A stretch of DNA of 64,000 nt from the NCBI RefSeq assembly GCF_009769755.1, contig NZ_SDWJ01000001.1, positions 496,001 to 560,000 of the forward strand, given 5' to 3'. The translations under genes were made by a program, and so were the position numbers. The notes beneath the pieces are model-generated. The model made no database searches, was not told the DNA's origin, and saw only the letters and a program-made list of their open reading frames with translations. Shown here piece by piece: positions 7,133-15,905 of the stretch. Source of the stretch: Sphingorhabdus profundilacus (lineage in GTDB: Bacteria; Pseudomonadota; Alphaproteobacteria; Sphingomonadales; Sphingomonadaceae). The stretch's first letter is position 1; the number at the start of each line of letters is the position of its first letter.

Positions 7133-9838
7133 TTGAAAACCTATTTGAAAATTTCGACCGCGGCATTTGTATTGGCATCACTGGGTGCCGGTGTAGGAGC
7201 CGCTCCTGCATTTGCACAACAAACGGCAGAAGAGGATGATCGCGGCATTGCCGATATCGTTGTTACGGCAACCAGGCGTGAAGAGTCGGCAAACAGGGTG
7301 CCGCTTGCTATTACGGCGCTGGGTGGCGACACCTTGGGTGATCTCAATATCACCAAGTTCGACAAGCTGATCGAATATCTGCCAAACGTTCGGTCTGCAT
7401 CGCGTGGTCCTGGTGCTTCGTCCATCTTCATTCGTGGCCTGTCCACCGATTCCCCCGGCCTGCAGATTGCAGGTACTGCGGGTGCCCAGCCAACCGTGGC
7501 GCTGTATGTAAATGATGCGCCCGCTTCGCTTGTTGGACGTAATCTCGATCTTTATGCCGTCGATTTGCAGCGCGTCGAGGTTCTGGCCGGGCCACAAGGC
7601 ACCTTGTTTGGCGCAAGTGCCATGGGTGGCGCTGTCCGTTATATTACCAACAAGCCAGACACGAGCGAATTCCACGCCGGGTTTAACGCCAGCTATGCCT
7701 TTACGAAAAGCGGTGAGGAAAGCGTTGCCGGCGATGCCTTCATCAATATCCCGATTATTAAGGACAAGCTCGCTATCCGTGCGGTATTCTACACGGATCG
7801 TCAGGGTGGTTATATCGACAATGTCGCCGGAACCTTTCAGATGCCGTTCAACGGAAATGTAGGCATTGCCGGTAAATTACCAACAGGCAATCCTTTGCTG
7901 GTAATGCGCGCAATACAGTCCTGTCAGGCGACGGCGACAACGGTCGTTCCAAATTGCAATGGCAGCCAGTATACGCCGCCAACACGTCAATCCATCAACA
8001 ATGACGCGTTTATCGAAAAGGACTACAACGACGCGACATACAGGGGTGGGCGTATTGCCCTGACCTGGAATATCAGCGACGACTGGTCCATTGATTTGAT
8101 GCATGTCCGTCAGGAACTTGACACAGATGGCGTGTTCGATTTTGAACCTGATGTGGGTGATCTTAAGGTCACAAAGTTTAACGACAATTCTTTGCGTGAC
8201 CGCGTCAATCTCTCGACGTGGGCAGTTAATGGCCGCCTTGGTGAACTCGACCTGATTTACACAGGTTCGTTCATGAAGCATCGTGCGACGCAAATTGCCG
8301 ATTATGCCGGTTATTCAAATATCGGCCTATACCTGCCTTATTATGAATGCGATCGCGGCGTTTATTACACAGCGGCGTATAACGGCAATATCGGCAACAC
8401 TTGCTATGCACCTAACAAAAGCTATCAGGTTCGTAACCGGACAAAGCGCCTGACACAGGAGTTTCGCGTTACGACGCCTGCGGACAAGCGTATCCGTGGT
8501 ACGTTCGGGTTGTTTTATGATAACAATAAATTGTTCGACAATACCGATTGGTCCTATTTGCAAGAAGCAGCTGGGTTCATAAATCGTCGTGCACCAAACC
8601 CTTCGGTTAACGCAAACGATACCAGCATCCGCCCAGTGAAAGTCGGATTTTTCAACGATATTCAGCGGAAAGACAAGCAATTCGCCGCTTATGGTGAAGC
8701 GTCGTTTGATATCGTGCCAGAAAAGCTGATCTTGACCGGTGGGTTGCGTTATTACAACGAGAAGGCGTCGATCAACGGGTCGTCTAACGGAAGCTTCGGC
8801 GGTGCACGTGGTGTTTACAACCCCGCAACCGGAACATATTCGCCGTCGGCAACTCCGCCTGCATTCTACAATGTTAGTGCGAACCTTAACGTCCTTTACG
8901 CTGACGCCTCGCCAGCAAAATACACAGGTGTGCTTTACAAGGCCAACCTGACCTATCGGATCGGCGAAGGTTCGCTTATTTATGCGACTTACTCCGATGG
9001 CTTCCGTCCAGGCGGCTTCAACCGTCGTCCATGCCGCGTACCTAGCGCGATCTGTCCGACAAACGCTGATTTCGTCCGGTTGGGAACTTATGTACCTGAT
9101 AAGGTCCAGAACTATGAAATCGGAGGTAAGTTTGCATTGCTTGATCGGCAGTTGCAGCTCAACTTAGCCGCATATCGGATTGATTGGAGCAATGTCCAGA
9201 TTACCGTGTTTGACCAAAACATCTCGAACCAGACATTTACGACAAATCTGCTTGATGCACAGATCCGCGGTATTGAAGGTGATCTGACATGGCGGGCTAC
9301 GCAAGAGCTGACACTTAACAGTGCCTTCTCGTACAATGATTCAGAGCTTAGCAAGTATCGGAAAAATACGACGGTGCTTCGCCCTCTGGGTGGCCCACTC
9401 GCGTTGAGCCCCAAGTTCCAGTTTAATGCCCGCTTGTTCTGGGAAAAAGAACTGGCATCTGGATTGGCTCCCTTCGCTCAGGTTGGTTTCCATTATGTCG
9501 GCAAGAGCATTTCAGATGTCATCGACAATGTCGACATTCGGTACCAGGCGTCTAACCCTACTTTGGGTTACGCGCCGTCAATTCCCGTGACGTACAATGG
9601 TGTGCTTGTTCGTCCGGGCGATGTAATCGTACCCATTCCAGCGGCCCAGAAGCTCGATTCCTATGCGACTTTTTCGGCATCGTTCGGCGTTTCGAAAGAC
9701 GAATGGCGTCTCGAATTGTTCGGGGACAATCTGACGGATGAGCGCCCTGAATTGTACAAGAGCGGAAATGATGGGGAACTTCGTACAACCACATCTCGCC
9801 CGCGCACCATCGGTTTGCGGTTCTCATACAAGATTTAA
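7133..9838 (+). CDS. TonB-dependent outer-membrane receptor
   Basis: Outer-membrane active-transport barrel of about 901 residues. I prefer the TTG at 7133 because GAGGGGAAG lies just upstream and translation from it begins with a clean signal peptide (KTYLKISTAAFVLASLGAG, cleaved near AFAQQ). The longer open frame from 7010 would bury this signal behind 41 unlikely residues. The TonB box DIVVTATRR comes early in the mature protein, then the plug domain (PNVRSASRGPGASSIFIRGL, RVEVLAGPQGTLFGASAMGG) and the barrel ending in RPRTIGLRFSYKI with a terminal aromatic-hydrophobic strand. The substrate is unknown. The genes that follow (MFS carrier, dehydrogenases, enolase-like dehydratase) suggest an organic substrate rather than iron. 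Confidence 0.92.
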   Translation: MKTYLKISTAAFVLASLGAGVGAAPAFAQQTAEEDDRGIADIVVTATRREESANRVPLAITALGGDTLGDLNITKFDKLIEYLPNVRSASRGPGASSIFIRGLSTDSPGLQIAGTAGAQPTVALYVNDAPASLVGRNLDLYAVDLQRVEVLAGPQGTLFGASAMGGAVRYITNKPDTSEFHAGFNASYAFTKSGEESVAGDAFINIPIIKDKLAIRAVFYTDRQGGYIDNVAGTFQMPFNGNVGIAGKLPTGNPLLVMRAIQSCQATATTVVPNCNGSQYTPPTRQSINNDAFIEKDYNDATYRGGRIALTWNISDDWSIDLMHVRQELDTDGVFDFEPDVGDLKVTKFNDNSLRDRVNLSTWAVNGRLGELDLIYTGSFMKHRATQIADYAGYSNIGLYLPYYECDRGVYYTAAYNGNIGNTCYAPNKSYQVRNRTKRLTQEFRVTTPADKRIRGTFGLFYDNNKLFDNTDWSYLQEAAGFINRRAPNPSVNANDTSIRPVKVGFFNDIQRKDKQFAAYGEASFDIVPEKLILTGGLRYYNEKASINGSSNGSFGGARGVYNPATGTYSPSATPPAFYNVSANLNVLYADASPAKYTGVLYKANLTYRIGEGSLIYATYSDGFRPGGFNRRPCRVPSAICPTNADFVRLGTYVPDKVQNYEIGGKFALLDRQLQLNLAAYRIDWSNVQITVFDQNISNQTFTTNLLDAQIRGIEGDLTWRATQELTLNSAFSYNDSELSKYRKNTTVLRPLGGPLALSPKFQFNARLFWEKELASGLAPFAQVGFHYVGKSISDVIDNVDIRYQASNPTLGYAPSIPVTYNGVLVRPGDVIVPIPAAQKLDSYATFSASFGVSKDEWRLELFGDNLTDERPELYKSGNDGELRTTTSRPRTIGLRFSYKI

Positions 9839-9847
9839 CTTTTAGGG

Positions 9848-9880
9848 AAGGGGCACCAGCAATTATGCGCGGTGCCCCTT
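9848..9880 (+). terminator. Strong hairpin after the TonB receptor
   Basis: A perfect 10-bp inverted repeat, AAGGGGCACC and GGTGCCCCTT, encloses a 13-base loop starting 10 bases after the receptor stop. Only a weak T-rich stretch follows (CGCCATTCTATTTC), so it may be a leaky terminator or mRNA-stabilising hairpin separating receptor expression from the downstream genes. Confidence 0.6.
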
Positions 9881-9962
9881 CGCCATTCTATTTCGGCATT
9901 GCGTCCGAGGCACGAAGTGCGGCAATGTTCGCGCAACTGTTCGTCACAACACAGGAGTTCGT

Positions 9963-11969
9963 GTGACATTGCTGGCGCAAATCTCGCCTGAAACCATCGA
10001 CGCCTTATTGCGAGAGGCGAGAACGCATCTGCAAAATGCCCGACTGGTCGACGCTGCCGCCGTCTGCGCGCAGTTACTCGACGCGGCGCCTGACAATATT
10101 GATGCCCTTTATACCTTGGCCGTTACACGGCGAATGCAAAGGCGGATTCCTGACGCGCTCGATACCCTTGATACTCTCATTGCGCTGGATCCCAGCTATG
10201 GACGTGGCTGGCAGGAGCGCGGCCATTGTTTGCGCGACAGTGGTCGCACCGAAGAAGCCATTGCGGCCTATCAGCGCGCGGTTACCCATAATGGCGCACT
10301 GGTTGCAAGCTGGCGCTTGCTGAGCGAATTACATGGCGCCGCCGAACGGACGGCTCCGGCCGATTTTGCCCACGCACAGTTCACCCATTTGTCACAATTA
10401 CCCCCCGAATTGCTCAGCGTCGCGAGCTTTGTTCAGGAAGGCCGGATTTACAAGGCAGAGCAGCTTTGCCGCGCTTTCCTCCAGAAAAATGGCCATCATA
10501 TTGAGGCGATGCGACTGCTTGCGGAAATCGGGATGAAGTTCAACGCTTATGATGAAGCGGAGTTCTTGCTGGAATCCTGCAAAGTTTTGGAACCTGACAA
10601 TGTCAGTGCCCATTTTGACTATGTCAAAGTCCTGCGAAAGCGCCAGAAATTCGAACAGTCGCTGATGGAAGCATCAGAGTTGCGGGATAAGGAACCGGGC
10701 AATCCCGAATTTGAAATGCTCTATGCCAACGAAAATTTGGCGGTTGGCAATTTCGATCAAGCCATGTTGGTCTATGAAGCATTATTGGGTTCAATGCCGA
10801 ATAATCCCGGCATCAACCTGACTTATGGTCACGCATTGAAAACTGTAGGGCGTCAAGACGATGCCATTACGGCCTACCGCCGTGCCTATCAGGCAAAGCC
10901 CGACTGCGGAGACGCCTATTGGAGCCTCGCAAATCTCAAAACCTACCGGTTTGATGACAATGAAATCCGTCAAATGCGCGAGCGTGAAGCGTCGCCGATG
11001 ACGGCGTTGGATGATCGGTACCATCTTTGCTTCGCTTTGGGAAAGGCATTGGAGGATCGCGGCGAATATCAGGATTCTTTCGCATATTATGAACGGGGCA
11101 ATCGCCTGAAGCGCGAGGAGCTTAGATATGACCCCAAGCGCTTGTCGAATGAAATGCGGTTGCAGCGTACTGAAGTGACATCGGACTTGTTGCACCAATT
11201 TGAAGGCGCGGGTTGCCCAGATGCTGCCCCGATATTTATCGTTGGGCTACCCCGTGCAGGCTCCACATTGCTGGAACAGATACTTGCCTCGCACAGTCAA
11301 GTAGAAGGAACGATGGAACTTCCCAATGTTTTTGCACTTGCCTATCGGCTCGATCGTAGCCGCAGCGTGGGTGACGAACCTGAATATCCCGGAAATTTGG
11401 GGAGTTTGGCGCCTGAGGATGTGCTTCGCTTTGGTGAAGAATTTATCCGTGATACGCAGGTCTATCGCAAAAAGGGGACGCCTTATTTTATCGATAAAAT
11501 GCCCAATAATTTCCGTCACATTGGCCTCATCCATATGATCCTGCCCAATGCGAAAATCATTGATGCGCGCCGTGGGGCAATGGGATGCTGCTTTTCCGGG
11601 TTCAAACAGTTGTTTGCCGAAGGGCAGGAATTCACTTATGGTCTTGAAGAAATAGGTGAATATTACAAGGACTATGTCGCATTGATGGATCATTGGGATG
11701 CGGTGATGCCGGGCAAGATATTGCGGGTACGATATGAAGACGTAGTGGCCGATTTGGAGACACAGGTTCGCCGCTTGCTCGATTATTGCGAACTGCCCTT
11801 TGAAGATGCGTGTATTAATTTCCACCAGACCGAGCGCGCCGTTAGAACGGCCAGTTCGGAACAGGTGCGACAACCGATTTTCAAAAGTGGCGTCGATCAA
11901 TGGGAGCATTTCAGCGCTTATCTTGATCCGCTACGCGTAAATTTAGGGCCGGAACTGGCTGCAACCTGA
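9963..11969 (+). CDS. TPR-repeat protein with C-terminal sulfotransferase domain
   Basis: A 668-residue fusion. Residues about 1-400 are tetratricopeptide repeats (for example ALDTLDTLIALDPSYGRGWQ and AITAYRRAYQAKPDCGDAYW). From about residue 420 there is a PAPS-type sulfotransferase domain with the 5'-phosphosulfate loop FIVGLPRAGSTLLEQILASH. The GTG start at 9963 has AGGAG 5-6 nt upstream. It has no signal peptide, so it is probably cytoplasmic. Proteins of this architecture are often found beside TonB receptors in sphingomonads; their acceptor is not established. It begins a run of genes ending at 17518 with very short gaps, beginning 6 bp before the MFS gene. Confidence 0.85.
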   Translation: MTLLAQISPETIDALLREARTHLQNARLVDAAAVCAQLLDAAPDNIDALYTLAVTRRMQRRIPDALDTLDTLIALDPSYGRGWQERGHCLRDSGRTEEAIAAYQRAVTHNGALVASWRLLSELHGAAERTAPADFAHAQFTHLSQLPPELLSVASFVQEGRIYKAEQLCRAFLQKNGHHIEAMRLLAEIGMKFNAYDEAEFLLESCKVLEPDNVSAHFDYVKVLRKRQKFEQSLMEASELRDKEPGNPEFEMLYANENLAVGNFDQAMLVYEALLGSMPNNPGINLTYGHALKTVGRQDDAITAYRRAYQAKPDCGDAYWSLANLKTYRFDDNEIRQMREREASPMTALDDRYHLCFALGKALEDRGEYQDSFAYYERGNRLKREELRYDPKRLSNEMRLQRTEVTSDLLHQFEGAGCPDAAPIFIVGLPRAGSTLLEQILASHSQVEGTMELPNVFALAYRLDRSRSVGDEPEYPGNLGSLAPEDVLRFGEEFIRDTQVYRKKGTPYFIDKMPNNFRHIGLIHMILPNAKIIDARRGAMGCCFSGFKQLFAEGQEFTYGLEEIGEYYKDYVALMDHWDAVMPGKILRVRYEDVVADLETQVRRLLDYCELPFEDACINFHQTERAVRTASSEQVRQPIFKSGVDQWEHFSAYLDPLRVNLGPELAAT

Positions 11970-11975
11970 GGGGGA

Positions 11976-13289
11976 ATGAATATGGCGAGTAATGCACCGA
12001 CCGCGCCGGTCAATGCCGATCAGGTTTCCACATTGGGGCAGCGTTGGTATGTTCTGATTATCATGATGTTGGTTTATACGATCAGCATTGCCGACCGCTA
12101 TGTTCTTTCTACCCTGCTCGGTCCGATCAGTAAGGAATTGAAGTTAAGCGACACGGAAACAGCCTGGCTTGGTCTGCCTCTGGCCCTCTTTTATGTCGGG
12201 ATGGGTATTCCGCTTTCTTGGCTTTGTGACCGCACCAACCGCCGCAATCTGTTGGCGGCATCGATTGCCGTTTGGTCATTCATGACTGCGATAACAGGCT
12301 ATACACGGGGTTACTTCGATTTGTTGTTGGCACGTGTGGGTGTTGGAATAGGCGAAGCCGGCGGCACACCTGCTTGCAATTCCATCATTGCCGATTATTT
12401 CCCCGCCGACCGTCGTTCCATGGCCATGACCGTGTTCGCGCTGGGTGCACCCATCGGGGCATGGCTGGGTTCCGATATTGCGGGTTTTGTATCGACGCTT
12501 CACGGCTGGCGCGCAGCTTTCTTGGTATTGGGTGTTCCCGGTATCATTTTAGCTTTGATTATCATGATAACTATCAAGGAACCCAAGCGTGGCCGCCTTG
12601 ACGCGGTTAAAGAAGATCAAGCACCGACCGTTATCGAAACCCTCAAATTTCTATGGTCGCAAAAATCGGCGGTACACGCAATGACCGGCAGCGGACTGTC
12701 TGCATTCTGGGGATGGGGGCTGATGTGGTTCACCCCTTTATTCCTGCAAAGAACTTATGGAATGGATGAAGGTCAGGCCGGCGGTATGCTCGGCTGGATC
12801 TACCTGATCGCCGGCATTGGCGCGTCATTGTTGACGGCGTGGGTGGTGGCTCGTCCTTCCTTTACTGATCCGCGCAAGATCGCTCGGCTTCTTGCAGTTG
12901 TAACGGCGCTGGCCACGGTCCCTTCCTTTGTAGCTTATTATACGCGCGACCTGTGGCTTGCACAGATTATGTGGTGGCTATTCATTCCTGCAATTTACTT
13001 TTACATCGGTCCGGCATTCGCACTTTGCCAGAATTTGGCAGCGCCAAAAATGCGGGCGATGGCTGTTGCAATATCTTTGTTGATCGCCAATGTGCTCAAC
13101 TTGATTGTAGCGCCTTCTATCGTTGGCGGATTGAGCGACTTTTTTGACGCTACCGGTGGCGGCAATGCAGATTCGTTGCGCCTCGCCCAGCTTATCCTTG
13201 CACCCACCGGTTTATGGGCGGCCTGGCATTATTGGCGTGCTGAAAAGTACATTATCGAAGATCAGAAAAGAGCAATTGGATATGTCTAA
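11976..13289 (+). CDS. MFS transporter, Spinster-like
   Basis: Inner-membrane major facilitator of 437 residues with about 12 membrane segments, beginning with VLIIMMLVYTISIADRYVLS. The MFS loop 2-3 motif appears as LCDRTNRRNLLAAS and motif B as LLARVGVGIGEAGGTPA. It would bring the substrate admitted by the neighbouring TonB receptor, or an intermediate, into the cytoplasm. It starts 6 bp after the sulfotransferase and its 3' end overlaps the aldehyde dehydrogenase start by 8 bp, so it is part of the same operon. Substrate unknown. Confidence 0.88.
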   Translation: MNMASNAPTAPVNADQVSTLGQRWYVLIIMMLVYTISIADRYVLSTLLGPISKELKLSDTETAWLGLPLALFYVGMGIPLSWLCDRTNRRNLLAASIAVWSFMTAITGYTRGYFDLLLARVGVGIGEAGGTPACNSIIADYFPADRRSMAMTVFALGAPIGAWLGSDIAGFVSTLHGWRAAFLVLGVPGIILALIIMITIKEPKRGRLDAVKEDQAPTVIETLKFLWSQKSAVHAMTGSGLSAFWGWGLMWFTPLFLQRTYGMDEGQAGGMLGWIYLIAGIGASLLTAWVVARPSFTDPRKIARLLAVVTALATVPSFVAYYTRDLWLAQIMWWLFIPAIYFYIGPAFALCQNLAAPKMRAMAVAISLLIANVLNLIVAPSIVGGLSDFFDATGGGNADSLRLAQLILAPTGLWAAWHYWRAEKYIIEDQKRAIGYV

Positions 13290-14721
13290 GGCCCCGCTTA
13301 AATCCTATATCAATGGCGAATGGGTACTTCCCGCCACATCGACTGAAACAGTCACTGCGATCAATCCGGCGACAGAGGAAATCTGTGCCATCGTGGCGGT
13401 TTGTGGCCATGATGATGTCGATAAGGCGGTGCAGGCAGCGCGGGCGGCATTTGATGGTTATGCAGCCATGCCACTCGACGACCGCATTGCGCTGGTTGAA
13501 AAGCTGATTGCGATTTTTGAACGGCGTTATGACGAAATGGTCACAGCCATTTCGACCGAGATGGGTGCGCCTTATGACCTGTCGTTCAATTCGCAGGCGG
13601 AGTGCGGGCCGGGGCATTTACGTGCGACGGTAACTGCCGCGCGCGACATGGAATGGGAGCGTAAAGTCGGCGCAGACGGACTGATCGTGCACGAACCAAT
13701 TGGCGTTTGCGTTTTGATTACACCCTGGAATTGGCCAGTAAACCAACTGGCGACTAAAATCGGCCCCGCATTGGTCGCCGGTTGCACCATGATATTGAAG
13801 CCAAGCGAAATCGCACCGCTCTCCGCACAGCTTTTTGCCGAGTTTATCGATGAGGCCGGTTTTCCCAAAGGTGTATTCAATATGGTGCATGGCACAGGTC
13901 CTGCGATCGGAAATGCGCTGACCAGCCATCCGGAAGTCGACATGATATCCTTTACCGGTTCAACCCGCGCCGGGATTCAGATCGCCAAATCTGCAGCGGA
14001 TACGGTCAAGCGCGTCTCTCAGGAACTGGGCGGAAAATCTGCGAATATTGTATTTGCGGATGCGGATTTGGAGGCAGCGGTTCGCCGCGGCGTGCTCCAT
14101 TGTTTCGAAAATGCGGGGCAGTCATGTAATGCGCCCACACGGATGTTGGTTGAAGAAACGGTTTATGACGAGGCAGTGGCGATCGCTACAAAAGTTGCGG
14201 CCGCTGCGAAACTTGGCGATCCGATGGAAAAGGGCCCCCATTTCGGCCCCGTCGTCAGCAAAGCCCATTTTGAAAAAATTCAAGGCCTGATCCAGATTGG
14301 TATCGATGAAGGCGCACAGTTGATCGCGGGTGGCACTGGTCGCGCTGATGGTTTTAACCGGGGCTATTATGTGAAGCCGACGGTCTTTGCCGGTGTGCAC
14401 AATAAAATGGCGATTGCCCAAGAAGAAGTGTTTGGTCCGGTGCTGGTCATGATTCCATTCAAAGATGAAGCTGACGCCGTCGCGATTGCGAACGACTCCC
14501 CTTATGGGTTGGCAGCCTATGTCCAGACCGGCGACTTACAACGCGCACGCCGCGTTGCACGTCTGATGCGGGCTGGCGGGGTGAGCGTCAATGGTGCGGG
14601 GCAAGATTATATGGCGCCCTTCGGTGGCTATAAACAGTCGGGCAATGGCCGCGAATATGGCGAATTTGGCTTGCGTGATTTTCTTGAAGTCAAAGTCATC
14701 AACGGTTTTTACGCGAAATGA
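13282..14721 (+). CDS. NAD(P)-dependent aldehyde dehydrogenase
   Basis: Oxidises an aldehyde to the acid. The 479-residue protein has catalytic Cys282 (NAGQSCNAPT) and general-base Glu248 (SQELGGKSAN), 34 residues apart as in the family, plus the cofactor motif PWNWPVNQ and the FTGSTRAG loop. I start it at ATG 13282 (MSKAPLKSYINGEW), which overlaps the MFS stop; the frame is open further upstream but that part lies inside the MFS gene. It is followed by the enolase-like gene with a 4-bp overlap. With the GMC oxidase in the same operon, an alcohol-to-aldehyde-to-acid route is likely. A betaine-aldehyde role is possible but not shown by sequence. Confidence 0.92.
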   Translation: MSKAPLKSYINGEWVLPATSTETVTAINPATEEICAIVAVCGHDDVDKAVQAARAAFDGYAAMPLDDRIALVEKLIAIFERRYDEMVTAISTEMGAPYDLSFNSQAECGPGHLRATVTAARDMEWERKVGADGLIVHEPIGVCVLITPWNWPVNQLATKIGPALVAGCTMILKPSEIAPLSAQLFAEFIDEAGFPKGVFNMVHGTGPAIGNALTSHPEVDMISFTGSTRAGIQIAKSAADTVKRVSQELGGKSANIVFADADLEAAVRRGVLHCFENAGQSCNAPTRMLVEETVYDEAVAIATKVAAAAKLGDPMEKGPHFGPVVSKAHFEKIQGLIQIGIDEGAQLIAGGTGRADGFNRGYYVKPTVFAGVHNKMAIAQEEVFGPVLVMIPFKDEADAVAIANDSPYGLAAYVQTGDLQRARRVARLMRAGGVSVNGAGQDYMAPFGGYKQSGNGREYGEFGLRDFLEVKVINGFYAK

Positions 14722-15905
14722 AACTAGCTGATATTGAAACCTTTGTGGTCGGCAATCCACCACCACATTTTGGTGGGCGCTATTTTGTGTTCGTCAAACT
14801 GACAACCGACAGCGGCGTTTCGGGTGTGGGCGAAGCCTATTGCGTACCGTTTGAACCGCATCTGGTGGCCCGGATGATAGAGGATGTATTCGCGCGCTAC
14901 GTCGCGGGGAACGATCCCCACGATATCGAAAACATGTGGCGACGGGTTTATTCCAGCGGCTTTACCCAGCATCCGGACCTCACGCTCATGGGTGTATTGT
15001 CCGCGCTGGAAATGGCGTGTTGGGACATAATCGGCAAGGAAGCTGGCAAGCCTGTTTACAAATTGTTGGGCGGACAGGTCCACGAACGGTTGCGCGCCTA
15101 TACCTATATCTATCCGCGCCCCGGTGACAAAAGCGACGTCTATCATGACCCCGATCTTGCAGCGACGCGGGCGGCGGAATATCTGGACCTAGGCTTCACC
15201 GCCCTTAAATTTGACCCAGCCGGACCCTATTCAGCCTTTGATGGCCGCCAACTGTCGCTCGAGGCACTCGATTTGTGCGAACGCTTTGCGCGCAAGTTGC
15301 GTGACGCAGTGGGTATGAAGGCTGACCTGCTCTTTGGCACGCATGGACAAATGACCGCTGCTGGCGCGATCCGTCTAGCCAAAAGGCTGGAGCCATCAGA
15401 CCCGCTCTGGTTGGAAGAGCCTGTTCCGCCAGATGCACCCGAAGAAATGGCGAAAGTGGCGCGGGCGACGTCTATACCAATTGCAACTGGCGAACGGTTG
15501 ACGACAAAATATGACTTTGCACGCCTTCTTCGCGCCGGGGCCGCCTCCATTCTGCAAATGAATCTAGGACGAGTTGGCGGCATATTGGAGGCGAAGAAAA
15601 TTGCCTCAATGGCCGAGATCGACCATGTACAGATCGCACCGCATCTATATTGCGGCCCGATTGTAGGTGCGGCGAATATCCAGATTGCGACTTGCTCACC
15701 CAATTTCCTGATACTTGAAAGCATCGAAACCTGGGGCGGATTTCACAGCGCAATATTGAAATCCCCGATCCGATTTGAGGAAGGTCATGTCATTCCCTCG
15801 TCAGAACCGGGGCTTGGAGTTGAGTTGAACGAAGAAGTTGCGCGGGCACACCCCTATAGCGGGAATATGCTGCACCTCGAAATGACGCAGCATCCCGTCC
15901 CGTGA
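14718..15905 (+). CDS. Enolase-superfamily (mandelate racemase/muconate lactonizing type) enzyme, probable acid-sugar dehydratase
   Basis: A 395-residue protein with the N-terminal capping domain and C-terminal TIM barrel of the mandelate racemase subgroup. Likely metal ligands are D203 (KADLLFGTHGQ), E233 or E234 (LWLEEPVPP) and E259 (ATGERL); H309 (APHLYCGPI) and H209 are placed for acid-base catalysis, and K164 lies in ALKFDP. The pattern resembles galactonate/mannonate-dehydratase relatives rather than true mandelate racemase or MLE. The expected reaction is proton abstraction next to a carboxylate followed by loss of water. It overlaps the aldehyde dehydrogenase by 4 bp and the GMC oxidase by 4 bp, which places an aldonic-acid-like intermediate in this pathway. 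Confidence 0.82.
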   Translation: MKLADIETFVVGNPPPHFGGRYFVFVKLTTDSGVSGVGEAYCVPFEPHLVARMIEDVFARYVAGNDPHDIENMWRRVYSSGFTQHPDLTLMGVLSALEMACWDIIGKEAGKPVYKLLGGQVHERLRAYTYIYPRPGDKSDVYHDPDLAATRAAEYLDLGFTALKFDPAGPYSAFDGRQLSLEALDLCERFARKLRDAVGMKADLLFGTHGQMTAAGAIRLAKRLEPSDPLWLEEPVPPDAPEEMAKVARATSIPIATGERLTTKYDFARLLRAGAASILQMNLGRVGGILEAKKIASMAEIDHVQIAPHLYCGPIVGAANIQIATCSPNFLILESIETWGGFHSAILKSPIRFEEGHVIPSSEPGLGVELNEEVARAHPYSGNMLHLEMTQHPVP

